Origin: Afipia clevelandensis ATCC 49720
GTDB taxonomy: Bacteria; Pseudomonadota; Alphaproteobacteria; Rhizobiales; Xanthobacteraceae
Direction: 5' to 3'
Length of the DNA stretch: 64,000 nucleotides
Assembly (NCBI RefSeq): GCF_000336555.1
Contig: NZ_KB375281.1
Location: 3,793,436 to 3,857,435 of the forward strand
Numbering within the stretch: position 1 is the stretch's first letter; every line of letters begins with the position of its first letter. The notes under the pieces were generated by a model that was given only the letters and a program-made list of their open reading frames with translations, made no database searches and had not been told where the DNA came from. Made by a program: the position numbers and the translations under genes. Positions 1 to 8,343 of this stretch are shown piece by piece.

Positions 1-262
1 CTCTTGGGAAAGTCCCTTTTCCTGCCGAATCCGGCGCAAATTAGCAGCAAATAGTTGGCGGATTTCCATAGCCCAGCCAACCGCATTGTGGTCTCATGAC
101 CCACGGCCTTAAAACCGAATTTGTAGCTATCTCAAAAAGCTAGCCGGGTTTGGGAGAAGAAATTTTGCTAAGTCAAAACTCGGCTTTAAGACCGACTTGA
201 GATATCTTATATTGGGTCCACTCGGCGACGAGTTGGTGTTTCTGATTTGGGAGGGGACTTTG
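1..262. other. Left-edge region without a clear gene
   Basis: I see no convincing coding sequence, tRNA or terminator here. Base composition is lower in GC than the core region beyond 12 kb, as in all of the first 5 kb, which fits accessory DNA. Confidence 0.5.
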
Positions 263-520
263 TTGCGGCTCTACAGAAAATATCCGAGCGTGTTTGGATT
301 GATATTGGCAATCGCAATAATCTGGGGCGCGCTTCTGATCTCCGATCAAACGTTTCTCATATATCGCCGCGACGTAAGCAGCGACCGAGCCTTCGGGACG
401 CAATGCACCTATTTCGGCGGGGCTAGGACATATAGCGCGGTCCGCATCTTCTTGAACCCAGAAGCGCAACGAAGCTTCTCATGTCCCACCACGAAGCTAG
501 CGAGCCAAGACCTCTCCTGA
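263..520 (+). CDS. Possible small single-pass membrane protein
   Basis: This is a reading frame of about 85 codons with TTG as the likely start. The purine-rich GAGGGG at 251-256 could serve as ribosome binding site. An in-frame TTG at 197 would lengthen the protein to 107 residues. One hydrophobic segment (FGLILAIAIIWGALLI) follows a short basic N-terminus, and a soluble C-terminal half contains two cysteines. I recognise no family. The start is a non-ATG codon and no neighbour supports it, so it may not be a gene. Confidence 0.3.
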   Translation: MRLYRKYPSVFGLILAIAIIWGALLISDQTFLIYRRDVSSDRAFGTQCTYFGGARTYSAVRIFLNPEAQRSFSCPTTKLASQDLS

Positions 521-558
521 TCAGTCGTCGGCAAATTTCAATTAGGGAGAGCATAGAC

Positions 559-1920
559 ATGAGATTCGTAGTTGCGGCGCTATTGCAGATGTCTGTCCTT
601 GCGACGGTCAGCGCGAACCCAGCCGACGTTGGATTCCGATGTGATGAGTTAGCATCAGCAGACTCGGACGGAGGAAGGAAGATGGTCCGGTTTGAAGATA
701 TCGATGCCAATGCGGCAATGCCAGCATGCGATTGGGCTGTTCAGACCTATCCAAACGAGCCGCGTTACTCTGTGCAGTTAGGAAGGGCATACGAGAAAGC
801 TGGAAGCGCGGAAGCTGCAATGGATGCGTATGCCAAAGCTGAAAAGCAAGGAGCTGTAGCAGCGGCGTATCTGATCGGCCTCATTCATCTCGAGGGGAAG
901 GGAAGTTTCGCCAAGAATCCTGCAATAGCGGCATCCTGGTTCAAGAAATCGGCCGATAAAGGCTATGCCCCCGCGCAAACGGTACTTGGGATCCTCTACG
1001 AGCAAGGCTTAGGCGTTACGAAGGACCAGGAACTGGCAAGGAGGTTGCTTCAAAGGGCAACAGACCAGGCCGATACGATAGGGTTGATTGACCTCGCCCG
1101 GAAGTACCTTGCGCGAACCGGAATCGAAAGGGACGATGCGAAAGCCTTCTCGCTCATGATGAAGGCCGCTGAAGAAAATGACCCGGTCGGTCAATTCGGC
1201 GTAGCCTATATGTTGACGTTCGGACAGGGAACGCAGCGCGATCCCAAGGCCGCTATTCCATGGCTACAAAAATCCGCTGATCAAGGACATGCCGATGCGC
1301 AGTATGCGCTCGGACTTGAGTTACTAAAAGGGGAGAGCACCAAGAAGGACGATGCCCGAGCCCATGCATGGTTCGTGAAGGCGGCAAATCAAGGTAATGC
1401 CAACAGCATGCTCGCCCTTAGCAATATGTATGCAGACGGTCTGGTCGTTTCGAAAGACGAGAAGGAAGCAATAGTTTGGCTACATAAGGCGGCTGAAGCA
1501 GGTAACGACATAGCGCGCGAAAGGCTGAAGAGCCAAGAAGCCCAGACCGCCAACACGCCAGTTGTCGATAAGGCCGCCGATCTGCGAGAGGCTTATACCA
1601 ATTATCTAACGGTCAAGACCTGCTACGACATGCGCAAAGACTACGTGATCCGAATAATCAGCGAAGACGATGTGGCAGTTGCAAAGAAAGCGATGAGGAA
1701 AATCGAAGATAGCAGCGTTCTTTCCAAAGAAGACAAAGACACGGCTTGGAAGGCTGGCAACGAGAAGGGTCAAGCGATCGCTGAACTCGCCGAGTTAGCT
1801 CGTACATTCGGTGCATCGGGATACTCCGATAATGTCAACTTCGCTTGCCGTGCTGCCTTATCATCTCTGCGGGAGGCGGCTGGGCCGGAGAACGCTGGAG
1901 TCCGCAAGCGGGACTTTTGA
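559..1920 (+). CDS. Secreted SEL1-repeat (TPR-like) protein
   Basis: A 453-residue protein that begins with a signal peptide (MRFVVAALLQ..., cleavage likely after VSA). SEL1-type helical repeats follow, recognisable by recurring motifs such as AAYLIGLIHLEGKG, AQTVLGILYEQGLGV, AQYALGLELLKGE and SMLALSNMYADGL. SEL1 repeats act as protein-interaction scaffolds, and the substrate or partner cannot be told here. The last 120 residues carry no repeats and contain scattered cysteines. The ATG at 559 is preferred over an upstream in-frame ATG at 481 because AGGGAG lies 9 bases before it and the signal peptide starts there. It lies in the low-GC left region. Confidence 0.8.
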   Translation: MRFVVAALLQMSVLATVSANPADVGFRCDELASADSDGGRKMVRFEDIDANAAMPACDWAVQTYPNEPRYSVQLGRAYEKAGSAEAAMDAYAKAEKQGAVAAAYLIGLIHLEGKGSFAKNPAIAASWFKKSADKGYAPAQTVLGILYEQGLGVTKDQELARRLLQRATDQADTIGLIDLARKYLARTGIERDDAKAFSLMMKAAEENDPVGQFGVAYMLTFGQGTQRDPKAAIPWLQKSADQGHADAQYALGLELLKGESTKKDDARAHAWFVKAANQGNANSMLALSNMYADGLVVSKDEKEAIVWLHKAAEAGNDIARERLKSQEAQTANTPVVDKAADLREAYTNYLTVKTCYDMRKDYVIRIISEDDVAVAKKAMRKIEDSSVLSKEDKDTAWKAGNEKGQAIAELAELARTFGASGYSDNVNFACRAALSSLREAAGPENAGVRKRDF

Positions 1921-2180
1921 TATTTAGAAGGTCGATTCAACTCTCACCCGCTTAAGCGGCGAGCGGGCGGCGATCGTGGCGTCAAATAGGATTGCGCCCC
2001 CACTCACCAGCCACCTTCAGCGTATTCGCTGCCCCCATTATTGTCAGCTTTACGGACTCAATGGTGGAATCTTGAAGTGGGCGATCGCCAGTCCCGCCCG
2101 ATGAATTCACGCAGCCGCAAGCGCCCTATTGAAGTTCGACATTCCCTCTGTGATACTTAAGCTTTTGGGGGATTGTTCAT
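1921..2180. other. Intergenic region with a direct repeat copy
   Basis: No gene is supported. It holds the left copy of the 28-bp direct repeat (1958-1985) and then about 190 bp of unassigned sequence leading to the cassette start. A purine stretch GGGGGA precedes the ATG at 2181. Confidence 0.5.
1958..1985 (+). repeat. 28-bp direct repeat, left copy
   Basis: The sequence GGCGAGCGGGCGGCGATCGT followed by GGCGTCAA matches positions 4998-5025 with one mismatch. The similarity fades on both sides. The two copies flank the three-gene envelope cassette at 2181-4970. Confidence 0.8.
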
Positions 2181-3350
2181 ATGTTTAGACGAGCGATTAT
2201 TTTGCTGTCCGCCTTAGTTATCAGCCCGTGCTTTGCTGATCCGCTTACCGAGGCACGAGATGTCGCGAATTCTAAGAACCCTGTCGGCGCCGCCCTTTCG
2301 TCATCCTCATTTGGGTGCTTTCTACTAGGGCCACCTTCACCGCAGCGGGATCTTGCCGGTTCTCCTGGACCGGGAGTTGCCGGAACCATCACTGTCCCAA
2401 AAGGTCTGGGCGATGGGTACTCATACGATCTCTCGGTGAAAGGACAGCTTTGTCAATTGACGGACAATACCAAAATTCCGTTCATTGACCTCTCTGACCC
2501 CAAGAACAAAAGCAAGATTGTAGGAGGTGTCCAAACAATCGTTTTCAAGAATGAAATTGCAGCCCAATTGAAACTCACTATGGGAACGTGGCTCAATTTG
2601 ATCGATTTCAATGCGGAAGATCTCGAAGAAGTGGGGATCTATATTAGTGCTGAGACATACGATCTTTCGGAGCAGAAGCTCAGGACAGCATTGCTGAATA
2701 TGCGCAAGGAATCGGGGAATGCATGCTCGGCATTAACGGACCCAGCAGCTCGTCAGATTGTTCGCAGTTGCTACGGCCTAATTACGATTTCTCTTCAAGC
2801 AAAGAAAAATCTTTCCCTGAATGTCCTTGACTTAAAGTTCGCCAATCTCGTGGTGGGTTTGAATGCAAGATGGCTTAGAGACGTAAAAGGTGCCTCGGCT
2901 GACTGCAGTCCCCCCGGCGGAGCAGCAGGCGCCAGCAGCCCAAATCCTGTTGCAAGCGCTAATACCGGTGGGGCTGGCGGAGTCACTGCACCAGTGCCAG
3001 CGAATAGCAATGGCGTAGAAGCCAACATCAAGTTACCTGCCGGCGTTGTACCGATCCTGCCAGCGGGACTTGAAGTAAACTTACAATTGGGTGCCGACAA
3101 GATAGCTGTGAAAGCGCCCTCCGCTGCGGACGTCGCCAAGTCGAAAGACGAACCGCAGAATAAAGCCAAGGCGACACCTGCGGCCGTGAAAGCCGCGAAC
3201 GACGCTAAGCCAGCCCAGCCTCCCGCGCAGGACAAAATTTGCGTTCAAAACGTAATCTATCGAACCAGCGACGTAATGATTATTGGAGCCAACTTTTTGG
3301 ACGCTAAAACAACCAAGAAGAATCAGGACTGGCTGAAAAAGCAACCATGA
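2181..3350 (+). CDS. Uncharacterised secreted protein, first gene of an envelope cassette
   Basis: A 389-residue protein with a signal peptide (MFRRAIILLSALVISPCFA, cleavage before DPL). The mature part has an N-terminal domain with several cysteines (in FGCF, QLCQ, NACS, RSCYG, ADCS) that could form disulfides. A Gly/Ala/Pro/Asn-rich linker follows at roughly residues 240-280, then an Ala/Lys/Pro-rich stretch and a short conserved-looking tail beginning ICVQNVIY. I do not recognise the family. The start has a GGGGGA ribosome site upstream. It is followed after 14 bp by a lipoprotein gene, which suggests an operon of three envelope proteins. GC content is low compared with the core genes. Confidence 0.7.
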   Translation: MFRRAIILLSALVISPCFADPLTEARDVANSKNPVGAALSSSSFGCFLLGPPSPQRDLAGSPGPGVAGTITVPKGLGDGYSYDLSVKGQLCQLTDNTKIPFIDLSDPKNKSKIVGGVQTIVFKNEIAAQLKLTMGTWLNLIDFNAEDLEEVGIYISAETYDLSEQKLRTALLNMRKESGNACSALTDPAARQIVRSCYGLITISLQAKKNLSLNVLDLKFANLVVGLNARWLRDVKGASADCSPPGGAAGASSPNPVASANTGGAGGVTAPVPANSNGVEANIKLPAGVVPILPAGLEVNLQLGADKIAVKAPSAADVAKSKDEPQNKAKATPAAVKAANDAKPAQPPAQDKICVQNVIYRTSDVMIIGANFLDAKTTKKNQDWLKKQP

Positions 3351-3364
3351 AATGAGTGTGAATT

Positions 3365-4129
3365 ATGCATAACCGCGCTCTATTGGTAGTATTTGTCGCA
3401 TTTCAACTCAGCGGCTGTGCGGCAGCGCCGACTTTTCGTAACGCAGTTTTCCTGGTTGATAAAAGCGCCCCGTTACAGGTTTTGGAGCCTAAAGGGTTTT
3501 TGCCGCCACCAAAGTCTCCCTTTTATCTACAAGCCGCTTACCGATACCCGCCTGGTTCGGTAATAATTCCGAGCATAAACGAGTCACCGAATCCAATCTC
3601 GGAGTCGGCTGGCTTAATAGGCGAAGCGCGCGAACAGTGCATGCAGGAGTCATTTGCACTTCGTCGCTCTGTGCTTAGGTCTCGATTGGCGCCCGTAAAA
3701 CTCGTCTACAGCTTTGGCGGCGCAGTGGGTTTGCCGTTTGCAGATCAGATTGCGCTTCAGCAGTTCCGGAATCAGGGAGGGCTAACGGAGCTCCCCGACA
3801 ACGTGATCGCTTATATCCGACACGTCGAATTTAATATTGATCGTATACGAACATATGAAGGCAGTCCGGAACAAATGGCAGCTGCCTTGAGATCGCTCCG
3901 AACGGTGGCAAGGACGTGCGATCCGATTGAATCGCCGAACTCAGCGGTTGTGATTCAGAAGGTATATGTTGGTCGCGTTCGGTCGTTCGTTCGGCTCGAC
4001 GATGCGATTGGTGTTGCATTGGGAGGCAACTGGAAAGACAAGGTGCAAAAGTCGATTAGGTCGTCATTCGATGGACGCAGTGTAATATTTGCCGTCGAAA
4101 CAAAGCCGCTTTCCGCATATAGGCTGTAG
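3365..4129 (+). CDS. Uncharacterised lipoprotein, second gene of the cassette
   Basis: A 254-residue protein with a type II signal peptide and lipobox LSGC, so Cys18 is the predicted lipidated residue and the protein should be membrane-anchored. The mature part has two further cysteines (EQCMQE, RTCDP) and no repeats. I recognise no domain. It begins 14 bp after the first cassette gene and ends 22 bp before the third, consistent with one transcript. Its job is unknown. The company of two secreted proteins suggests a periplasmic or outer-membrane complex, which is inference. Confidence 0.7.
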   Translation: MHNRALLVVFVAFQLSGCAAAPTFRNAVFLVDKSAPLQVLEPKGFLPPPKSPFYLQAAYRYPPGSVIIPSINESPNPISESAGLIGEAREQCMQESFALRRSVLRSRLAPVKLVYSFGGAVGLPFADQIALQQFRNQGGLTELPDNVIAYIRHVEFNIDRIRTYEGSPEQMAAALRSLRTVARTCDPIESPNSAVVIQKVYVGRVRSFVRLDDAIGVALGGNWKDKVQKSIRSSFDGRSVIFAVETKPLSAYRL

Positions 4130-4184
4130 CAAATGAAAGGTTAGTCGACCGGTGAACGCGTCTATGATGAGAGAACGAAGGATA

Positions 4185-4970
4185 ATGTCCGCGTTCATAA
4201 AAGCATTCCGCTTTCTTTTTTCTCTTACTTTTGCCTTCCTTCTACCGCTGGAATCCTTTGCAGGCGATCTTCCGACCAGCAGCGCTGCTGCAGAAGCAGG
4301 AGATTCAATATTTTTAGCTCGCTATTTCGACGCCTCATGCGACCGCACCTCTTGCAGGACAAATGATGCCGATGCGCCACAAGTCGGAGCGATCATCGCG
4401 CCAAAGGCTTCGATGATTGGCTATCCGGATAGCCTTGTTTGTAATGGCTCTGGGAAAAACAAAACCAAAAACTATCGCGTTCAGGCTGTCGTAAAATCGA
4501 CGACAGAGCGAATGATTCAAGCCTTCTTCGCCGAAAATCCTAAATCGGCTGAATTGGTAGCAATTTTGAAGCAACATCGAGTCACTTTCCGAGCGAGTGA
4601 AGTATACCGTGAGGTGACAGAGGCGGAACCGTTAATGATTAACGCGATCGCCAGTATCCCGAATTACTGCTTGCAAAAAGCTCTATCTAATCTTCGCGCG
4701 ACCCAGTTTGTCTCGGGTAGATGGTTCGGCCTCCTTTCCCTTGGAATGCAGGTTGAAAACGCGACTGCAGAGCAGATCAAGTCATTCCTTCCGAAACATT
4801 ACTCCGTGGCCGAACAAGCGGTGCAATCTGGAACAGTCGACGTGACTATCAGCGGAATTTCACCGAAGCTCTTTGCGGTTCAGATGGGTGACGTTATTCC
4901 ACTCGTGTCCCGACACCAGGACATCTTTGGAAGAATCGAGCTAAACGAAAAGCGGCGCTTTCGAAATTGA
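4185..4970 (+). CDS. Uncharacterised secreted protein, third gene of the cassette
   Basis: About 261 residues from the ATG at 4185, which is preceded closely by AAGGA. In-frame alternatives are GTG at 4152 and ATG at 4164. The N-terminus is a signal peptide (MSAFIKAFRFLFSLTFAFLL, cleavage after SFA). The mature chain has four cysteines, two of them close together (SCDRTSCR). It is mixed alpha/beta in appearance, with no family that I recognise. Position and composition tie it to the two preceding genes. The right copy of the flanking direct repeat starts 28 bp after the stop codon. Confidence 0.65.
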   Translation: MSAFIKAFRFLFSLTFAFLLPLESFAGDLPTSSAAAEAGDSIFLARYFDASCDRTSCRTNDADAPQVGAIIAPKASMIGYPDSLVCNGSGKNKTKNYRVQAVVKSTTERMIQAFFAENPKSAELVAILKQHRVTFRASEVYREVTEAEPLMINAIASIPNYCLQKALSNLRATQFVSGRWFGLLSLGMQVENATAEQIKSFLPKHYSVAEQAVQSGTVDVTISGISPKLFAVQMGDVIPLVSRHQDIFGRIELNEKRRFRN

Positions 4971-4997
4971 TCACGATCCAGTCCCCCTTGTTTAAAT

Positions 4998-5025
4998 GGC
5001 GAGCGAGCGGCGATCGTGGCGTCAA
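4998..5025 (+). repeat. 28-bp direct repeat, right copy
   Basis: It is the same as 1958-1985 except for one base (A for G at the ninth position). Sequence to the right of GTCAA is unrelated in the two copies, so the repeat has a sharp right boundary. Confidence 0.8.
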
Positions 5026-5089
5026 TTTTGAATTCAGACCCTATCCACCAGAGTCAAAATCAAACCAAGCATCGCCGCTCTGATTGGTT

Positions 5090-5267
5090 CTATTTCAAGC
5101 GACCCTCTTCACGCATCTTGAGTTCATATTCAGCGCACTGTTGCATCGTGAACTGCCGTACCGGTGAAGCTGGGCCGTATTTGTTTCCGCGAAAGCCACG
5201 CGTGCGTGCTGATCCAGGGCGGACATGAGGATTAATTTTGTGCCGCTCTTCGTATGGATACTCGCCG
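5090..5267 (-). pseudogene. 3' remnant of an unknown gene cut by an IS3-family scar
   Basis: The minus strand encodes about 59 residues ending in KMREEGRLK and a TAG stop, with balanced codon use and a plausible soluble composition (for example NPHVRPGSARTRGFRGNKYG). The frame is interrupted at its 5' side exactly where the IS3-type terminus begins (TGACCTGCTCCCC at 5268). The open frame continues across the IS scar only by chance. Family unknown. Confidence 0.4.
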
Positions 5268-5425
5268 TGACCTGCTCCCCTGAAATGCCCCCGGTTTTGA
5301 GTTAGGGTTCTGTTCTCCACCGAGGAGACGGACAATGCGTAAAGGCAGGTTGAAGGAATTGGCCTCGCAACGGCGCCGCTTCGGCTACCGTCGTCTGGGG
5401 CTGCTATTGGCTCGGCAAGGGGTCC
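5268..5425 (+). mobile_element. Internally deleted IS3-family insertion sequence remnant
   Basis: It begins with a terminus of the type seen in IS3-family elements (TGACCTGCTCCCCTGAAATG). A leader and ribosome site (GAGGAGACGGACAATG) typical of the first transposase frame follow. The coding part starts MRKGR, as in OrfA, and runs straight into RLKELASQRRRFGYRRLGLL, a motif from the N-terminal part of OrfB. Nearly all of OrfA and the rest of OrfB, including the DDE catalytic core, are absent. Assignment is from memory of the family. Confidence 0.6.
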
Positions 5426-5713
5426 GGAAGGCCCGGTACGCCATTGCGCTGGAACAGGCCGAGGCGGTGCTGGACGCCAGACGTGCTGCACTGGACGACG
5501 AAGGGCATCCCGTGCATGTCCCGGTTTCTCGGCGTGCATTCGCCACGTTATCGGGGCGACTTTCGCCTGGCAGCCGACAACGAAGGTTCGATCGTCAACC
5601 TTCAGGTAGAGTTCTTCATCCGGGCAAGCGGCGGCGGCATTTTCCGGACCTTGGAAGCCGTCATGCGCCAAACTTGCCCAGGACGGGGGGCCGGGGGCAG
5701 AAGGGCGCTGTAG

Positions 5714-5740
5714 AGCCGTCCCAGCCGTCCCACCCGTCCC
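5714..5740 (+). repeat. Three tandem 9-bp units
   Basis: AGCCGTCCC, AGCCGTCCC and ACCCGTCCC lie end to end just downstream of the last minus-strand gene of the integrated module. On the minus strand they read as G-rich GGGACGGCT units. Confidence 0.75.
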
Positions 5741-5749
5741 AAATTATGA

Positions 5750-6082
5750 CTACGGGAACGTACCCTTCGATGAGGGGCTGCGTTGAACAAAGGGCTGCCC
5801 TAGCGCTTGCGAACGCGCTTTTGCCAGTGTTCGCGCTAGAACGGTGTCGTATTCTTCCGGCAACAGCTCATGGTGCGCCAAGACCGCCTGGATGAACGCT
5901 TCAAGGAAGCTGTCAATTTCGACCCATGTCTTGAGCGCGATGTCGACTGGCCACTCGTAATAACGGCCGTCGCCATCATCACGGGTCGACAGAAGCTCGC
6001 TTGCCAAGATGCGGTACGGCGGCAGAGGCGGGCGCGATTCGAGGCCATGTACGGTCACGGCCCACTGATCGTTTTGAAACAT
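5750..6082 (-). CDS. Small hypothetical protein, last gene of the integrated module
   Basis: A 110-residue soluble, acidic protein (for example RYYEWPVDIALKTWVEIDSFL) that I do not recognise. The ATG at 6082 is chosen because AGGAGG lies 8 bases upstream; the preceding GTG at 6085 is closer than ideal. It follows the DUF3631 gene by about 15 bp and probably shares its transcript. The C-terminus is basic and low in complexity. Confidence 0.6.
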   Translation of the reverse strand: MFQNDQWAVTVHGLESRPPLPPYRILASELLSTRDDGDGRYYEWPVDIALKTWVEIDSFLEAFIQAVLAHHELLPEEYDTVLARTLAKARSQALGQPFVQRSPSSKGTFP

Positions 6083-6097
6083 CACTCGCGCCTCCTG

Positions 6098-7921
6098 TTA
6101 CCAGCCATCCCACCACTGATCGGGTTTCTGTCCATAGCGTTTGAACAATTCCTTGAACTGGGCACGCTCGTAGCCCTTGGTTTGGAGCGGCGTCCGGACG
6201 TTCTTGACGTGGATTCCGTGTTCGTTCCTCAGAAGCTCGGCAAGACGGCGTTGGCCATTCGATCCCCACTCGCTCCAGGGACGTTCCGCCATTTGTTTGA
6301 GAAAGCCGACCAAACCGGCCGATCCCATAGCATCCAAGCCCGTGATATCGAAAACGCGCTTGATGTCGATAATCAGCAGTTCCTGGATCGACGGCTCTTC
6401 TTTGTCGATCGCCTCGATCGCTTGCGCCACTGCGTGGACATGTTGGGTCCACTCCTGACCGGCATCTTCTGCAATGGCGAGAATGGGCTCCCATTTGTCT
6501 GCACGGCGGGATGTGAATCCCGGCGGCATTTGCGGCTCAGCGCCACGCAAGCGCTCGACGGCCTCGCGAGCCCAGGCTTCACAGCGCTGGGCGAGAGCCT
6601 TCAACTCGACGTCGTGCTTGTTGCGCAAAGGTTCGCAGATTTCTTCGGCAAGCTTTCGGTGCATGCGGAAAACGATGCAACGGGTGGCAAGGGCTTCCGG
6701 CTCTATCTTGCCGATTTTTGCTATGACCTTCGGACACCAAGCGCGATACTCCTTACCGCCAGCGCGGCGAATGAGTGGGCCGTTACGCTTAAAGCCGACA
6801 TTGAAGAGCGCAATCAGGTCGTTCTTGTTGCTCAAGAACATGTCGCCCTCGTCGAAAAGCAACGTGTGGCCTGCATTTGCGAGCTCAAATAACGTCGGTC
6901 CCGTTAAGCCGAACGTAGGCTTTGGGCGTGGGCTCAGCTTCGTGATGAGTTCAAGAACCGTCGACTTTCCGCATTCAGGCACGAATGATTGGAGCACCGG
7001 TATCGGCGATGTCTGGGCCGCCTCGAACGCCCAGAAATGCAGCACCACAAGGGCCAAAATGGAACTGTAGCCTTTCTGCAAAACTGCATGGCGGTCGAAA
7101 GTTTCGCTGATCAGTGAAAGCAGCTCGCCGGTTTCATTGGAGTTGCGTGTCGGCTTCGCAACTTCGGCAGGAGGCGACCCGTCGTCTGCCGATGCGGCAT
7201 CGTCACGCGTCTTTGCCGAGACGTTGGAATCCGCCGCCTCCTGGCGCTTACGCGTTATATAACTCGCGAGAATTGTGAGAACAGCGGTCAGCGAAGGGAA
7301 GACAGGGCCAATCATGCTCTGCACCTCGCCGCGTATGAACGGGATGTTCTCAGCTCGCAGCAAATGCTCAGCGAAGAGTTCCATAGACTGATGTACCGCC
7401 TTGCGGTGATCATCTCGCTGAAGGTCGATTCTGTAAGTCTTCGCACCGCTGCAAGCATCGACTGCCGCGTGGCGTTCGAGATGGCAAACGGCCACGAATC
7501 CTTCTGCCGCGTCGAGCTTTTCGGCCCAGCGTTTGTGCGCTGCGTCGTCTGCGTTGCGCTTGAGAATATAAGAACTCACCTTTAGCCGGTCGGCCAGTTT
7601 TTCGGCTGCGATGTCGAGGCCGATGTCCTCCGGTCCGATCAGCACGACCTTGCGCTCTCCAAGCTTCGCTGCGTCGGCGGCATATAAAATGGCGCCGGGA
7701 ATGCCCGCAGTGGTGAAGTCGACGCGAGGTTCCAAGACGTACTTCTTGTAGAGATAGTCAGCGGTCACATCGCCGACGAGCGAATCGCGAACGGTTAGAG
7801 CCTTCGTTGTCACCGACTTCTTCTTCGCACCTACTACCTTGACGACCTTTCTGGCCGCTTTCGCGAGAGCCTTCGCCCGCTTGATGCCGCCTGGCGCTTT
7901 TGTTGTGTTCTTATTCTTCAT
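6098..7921 (-). CDS. DUF3631-type ATPase of a mobile element
   Basis: About 607 residues. After a Lys/Ala-rich N-terminus and an uncharacterised middle, a P-loop domain follows with a Walker A-like SFVPECGKSTVLELI and a Walker B-like HTLLFDEGDMFL. The C-terminal third looks like DUF3631 (FLKQMAERPWSEWG ... KGYERAQFKELF). DUF3631 occurs in primase/helicase-like proteins of phages and integrated elements, so a role in element replication is likely. The ATG at 7921 overlaps the upstream gene by 11 bp; an in-frame ATG at 7942 is possible. It lies downstream of the initiator gene in the same direction. Confidence 0.7.
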   Translation of the reverse strand: MKNKNTTKAPGGIKRAKALAKAARKVVKVVGAKKKSVTTKALTVRDSLVGDVTADYLYKKYVLEPRVDFTTAGIPGAILYAADAAKLGERKVVLIGPEDIGLDIAAEKLADRLKVSSYILKRNADDAAHKRWAEKLDAAEGFVAVCHLERHAAVDACSGAKTYRIDLQRDDHRKAVHQSMELFAEHLLRAENIPFIRGEVQSMIGPVFPSLTAVLTILASYITRKRQEAADSNVSAKTRDDAASADDGSPPAEVAKPTRNSNETGELLSLISETFDRHAVLQKGYSSILALVVLHFWAFEAAQTSPIPVLQSFVPECGKSTVLELITKLSPRPKPTFGLTGPTLFELANAGHTLLFDEGDMFLSNKNDLIALFNVGFKRNGPLIRRAGGKEYRAWCPKVIAKIGKIEPEALATRCIVFRMHRKLAEEICEPLRNKHDVELKALAQRCEAWAREAVERLRGAEPQMPPGFTSRRADKWEPILAIAEDAGQEWTQHVHAVAQAIEAIDKEEPSIQELLIIDIKRVFDITGLDAMGSAGLVGFLKQMAERPWSEWGSNGQRRLAELLRNEHGIHVKNVRTPLQTKGYERAQFKELFKRYGQKPDQWWDGW

Positions 7922-8177
7922 GCGCGGGACCTTTCGGCGCATTCGCCTTCAATGCCGCTGCGACCGACGGAATTACTGCCGAGACGATTTCCCTGAAGGC
8001 GTCGCGCTCGGCTTGCTTGCCGTCGATGAAAATCGTTCCGGTCGAAGGCCACCAGCGAAGCTTGGCTGACTTGTCGATCAAAATGTATTCGTGGGGGTTC
8101 GTGCCGCTCCACGTGCCAGGAATGCCGAGGCCAGCAACAATGTCCTTGAGGTCAGAATGAGTTCCGTAAAATTTCAT
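7911..8177 (-). CDS. Small hypothetical protein of the integrated module
   Basis: An 88-residue protein starting MKFYGTHSDLKDIVAGLGIP, with a beta-rich look (EYILIDKSAKLRWWPSTGTIFIDG) and a helical C-terminus. No family recognised. It overlaps the start of the DUF3631 ATPase gene and follows a 46-residue frame by 3 bp, so it is part of a tightly packed transcript. It may be an accessory replication or regulatory factor, but nothing in the sequence shows this. Confidence 0.6.
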   Translation of the reverse strand: MKFYGTHSDLKDIVAGLGIPGTWSGTNPHEYILIDKSAKLRWWPSTGTIFIDGKQAERDAFREIVSAVIPSVAAALKANAPKGPAHEE

Positions 8178-8180
8178 GAG

Positions 8181-8321
8181 TTAAATGCCGTTCTTGTTCG
8201 GTGTTATGCCCACGCGTAAAGCTTCGCGAAGGTCGTGAAGCGAACATGGTGCGGTGCCGGTCACGCGCAAGTCCGAGCGATCGGCCACTATGTCCACCGG
8301 TGTTTCTGGGTGTTTCTTCAC
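8181..8321 (-). CDS. Very small possible protein (46 residues)
   Basis: A GTG-started frame of 46 codons fits between the initiator stop (8344) and the next gene (8177), with only 3 bp to the following start. Its sequence begins MKKHPETPVDIVADRSDLRV and ends in PNKNGI. Snug packing and ordinary composition favour it. The lack of a well-placed ribosome site and the GTG start are against it. Unknown function. Confidence 0.4.
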   Translation of the reverse strand: MKKHPETPVDIVADRSDLRVTGTAPCSLHDLREALRVGITPNKNGI

Positions 8322-8343
8322 TCCGAAATATTTTCAGGAAGGC

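Larger units (their letters stand above)
4971..5749. other. Scar region between cassette and integrated element
   Basis: About 780 bp with no intact gene. In order it holds the right copy of the 28-bp repeat, the 3' part of a broken minus-strand gene, an internally deleted IS3-family remnant, about 280 bp of unassigned sequence (5426-5713), and a 9-bp tandem repeat. Several open frames cross it by chance and I do not accept them as genes. Confidence 0.6.

Noticed and set aside
5090-5671. A 193-codon minus-strand frame across the IS scar
   Set aside because: It joins a real gene tail, an antisense IS segment and unassigned DNA. The IS boundary inside it shows that the frame is open by chance.
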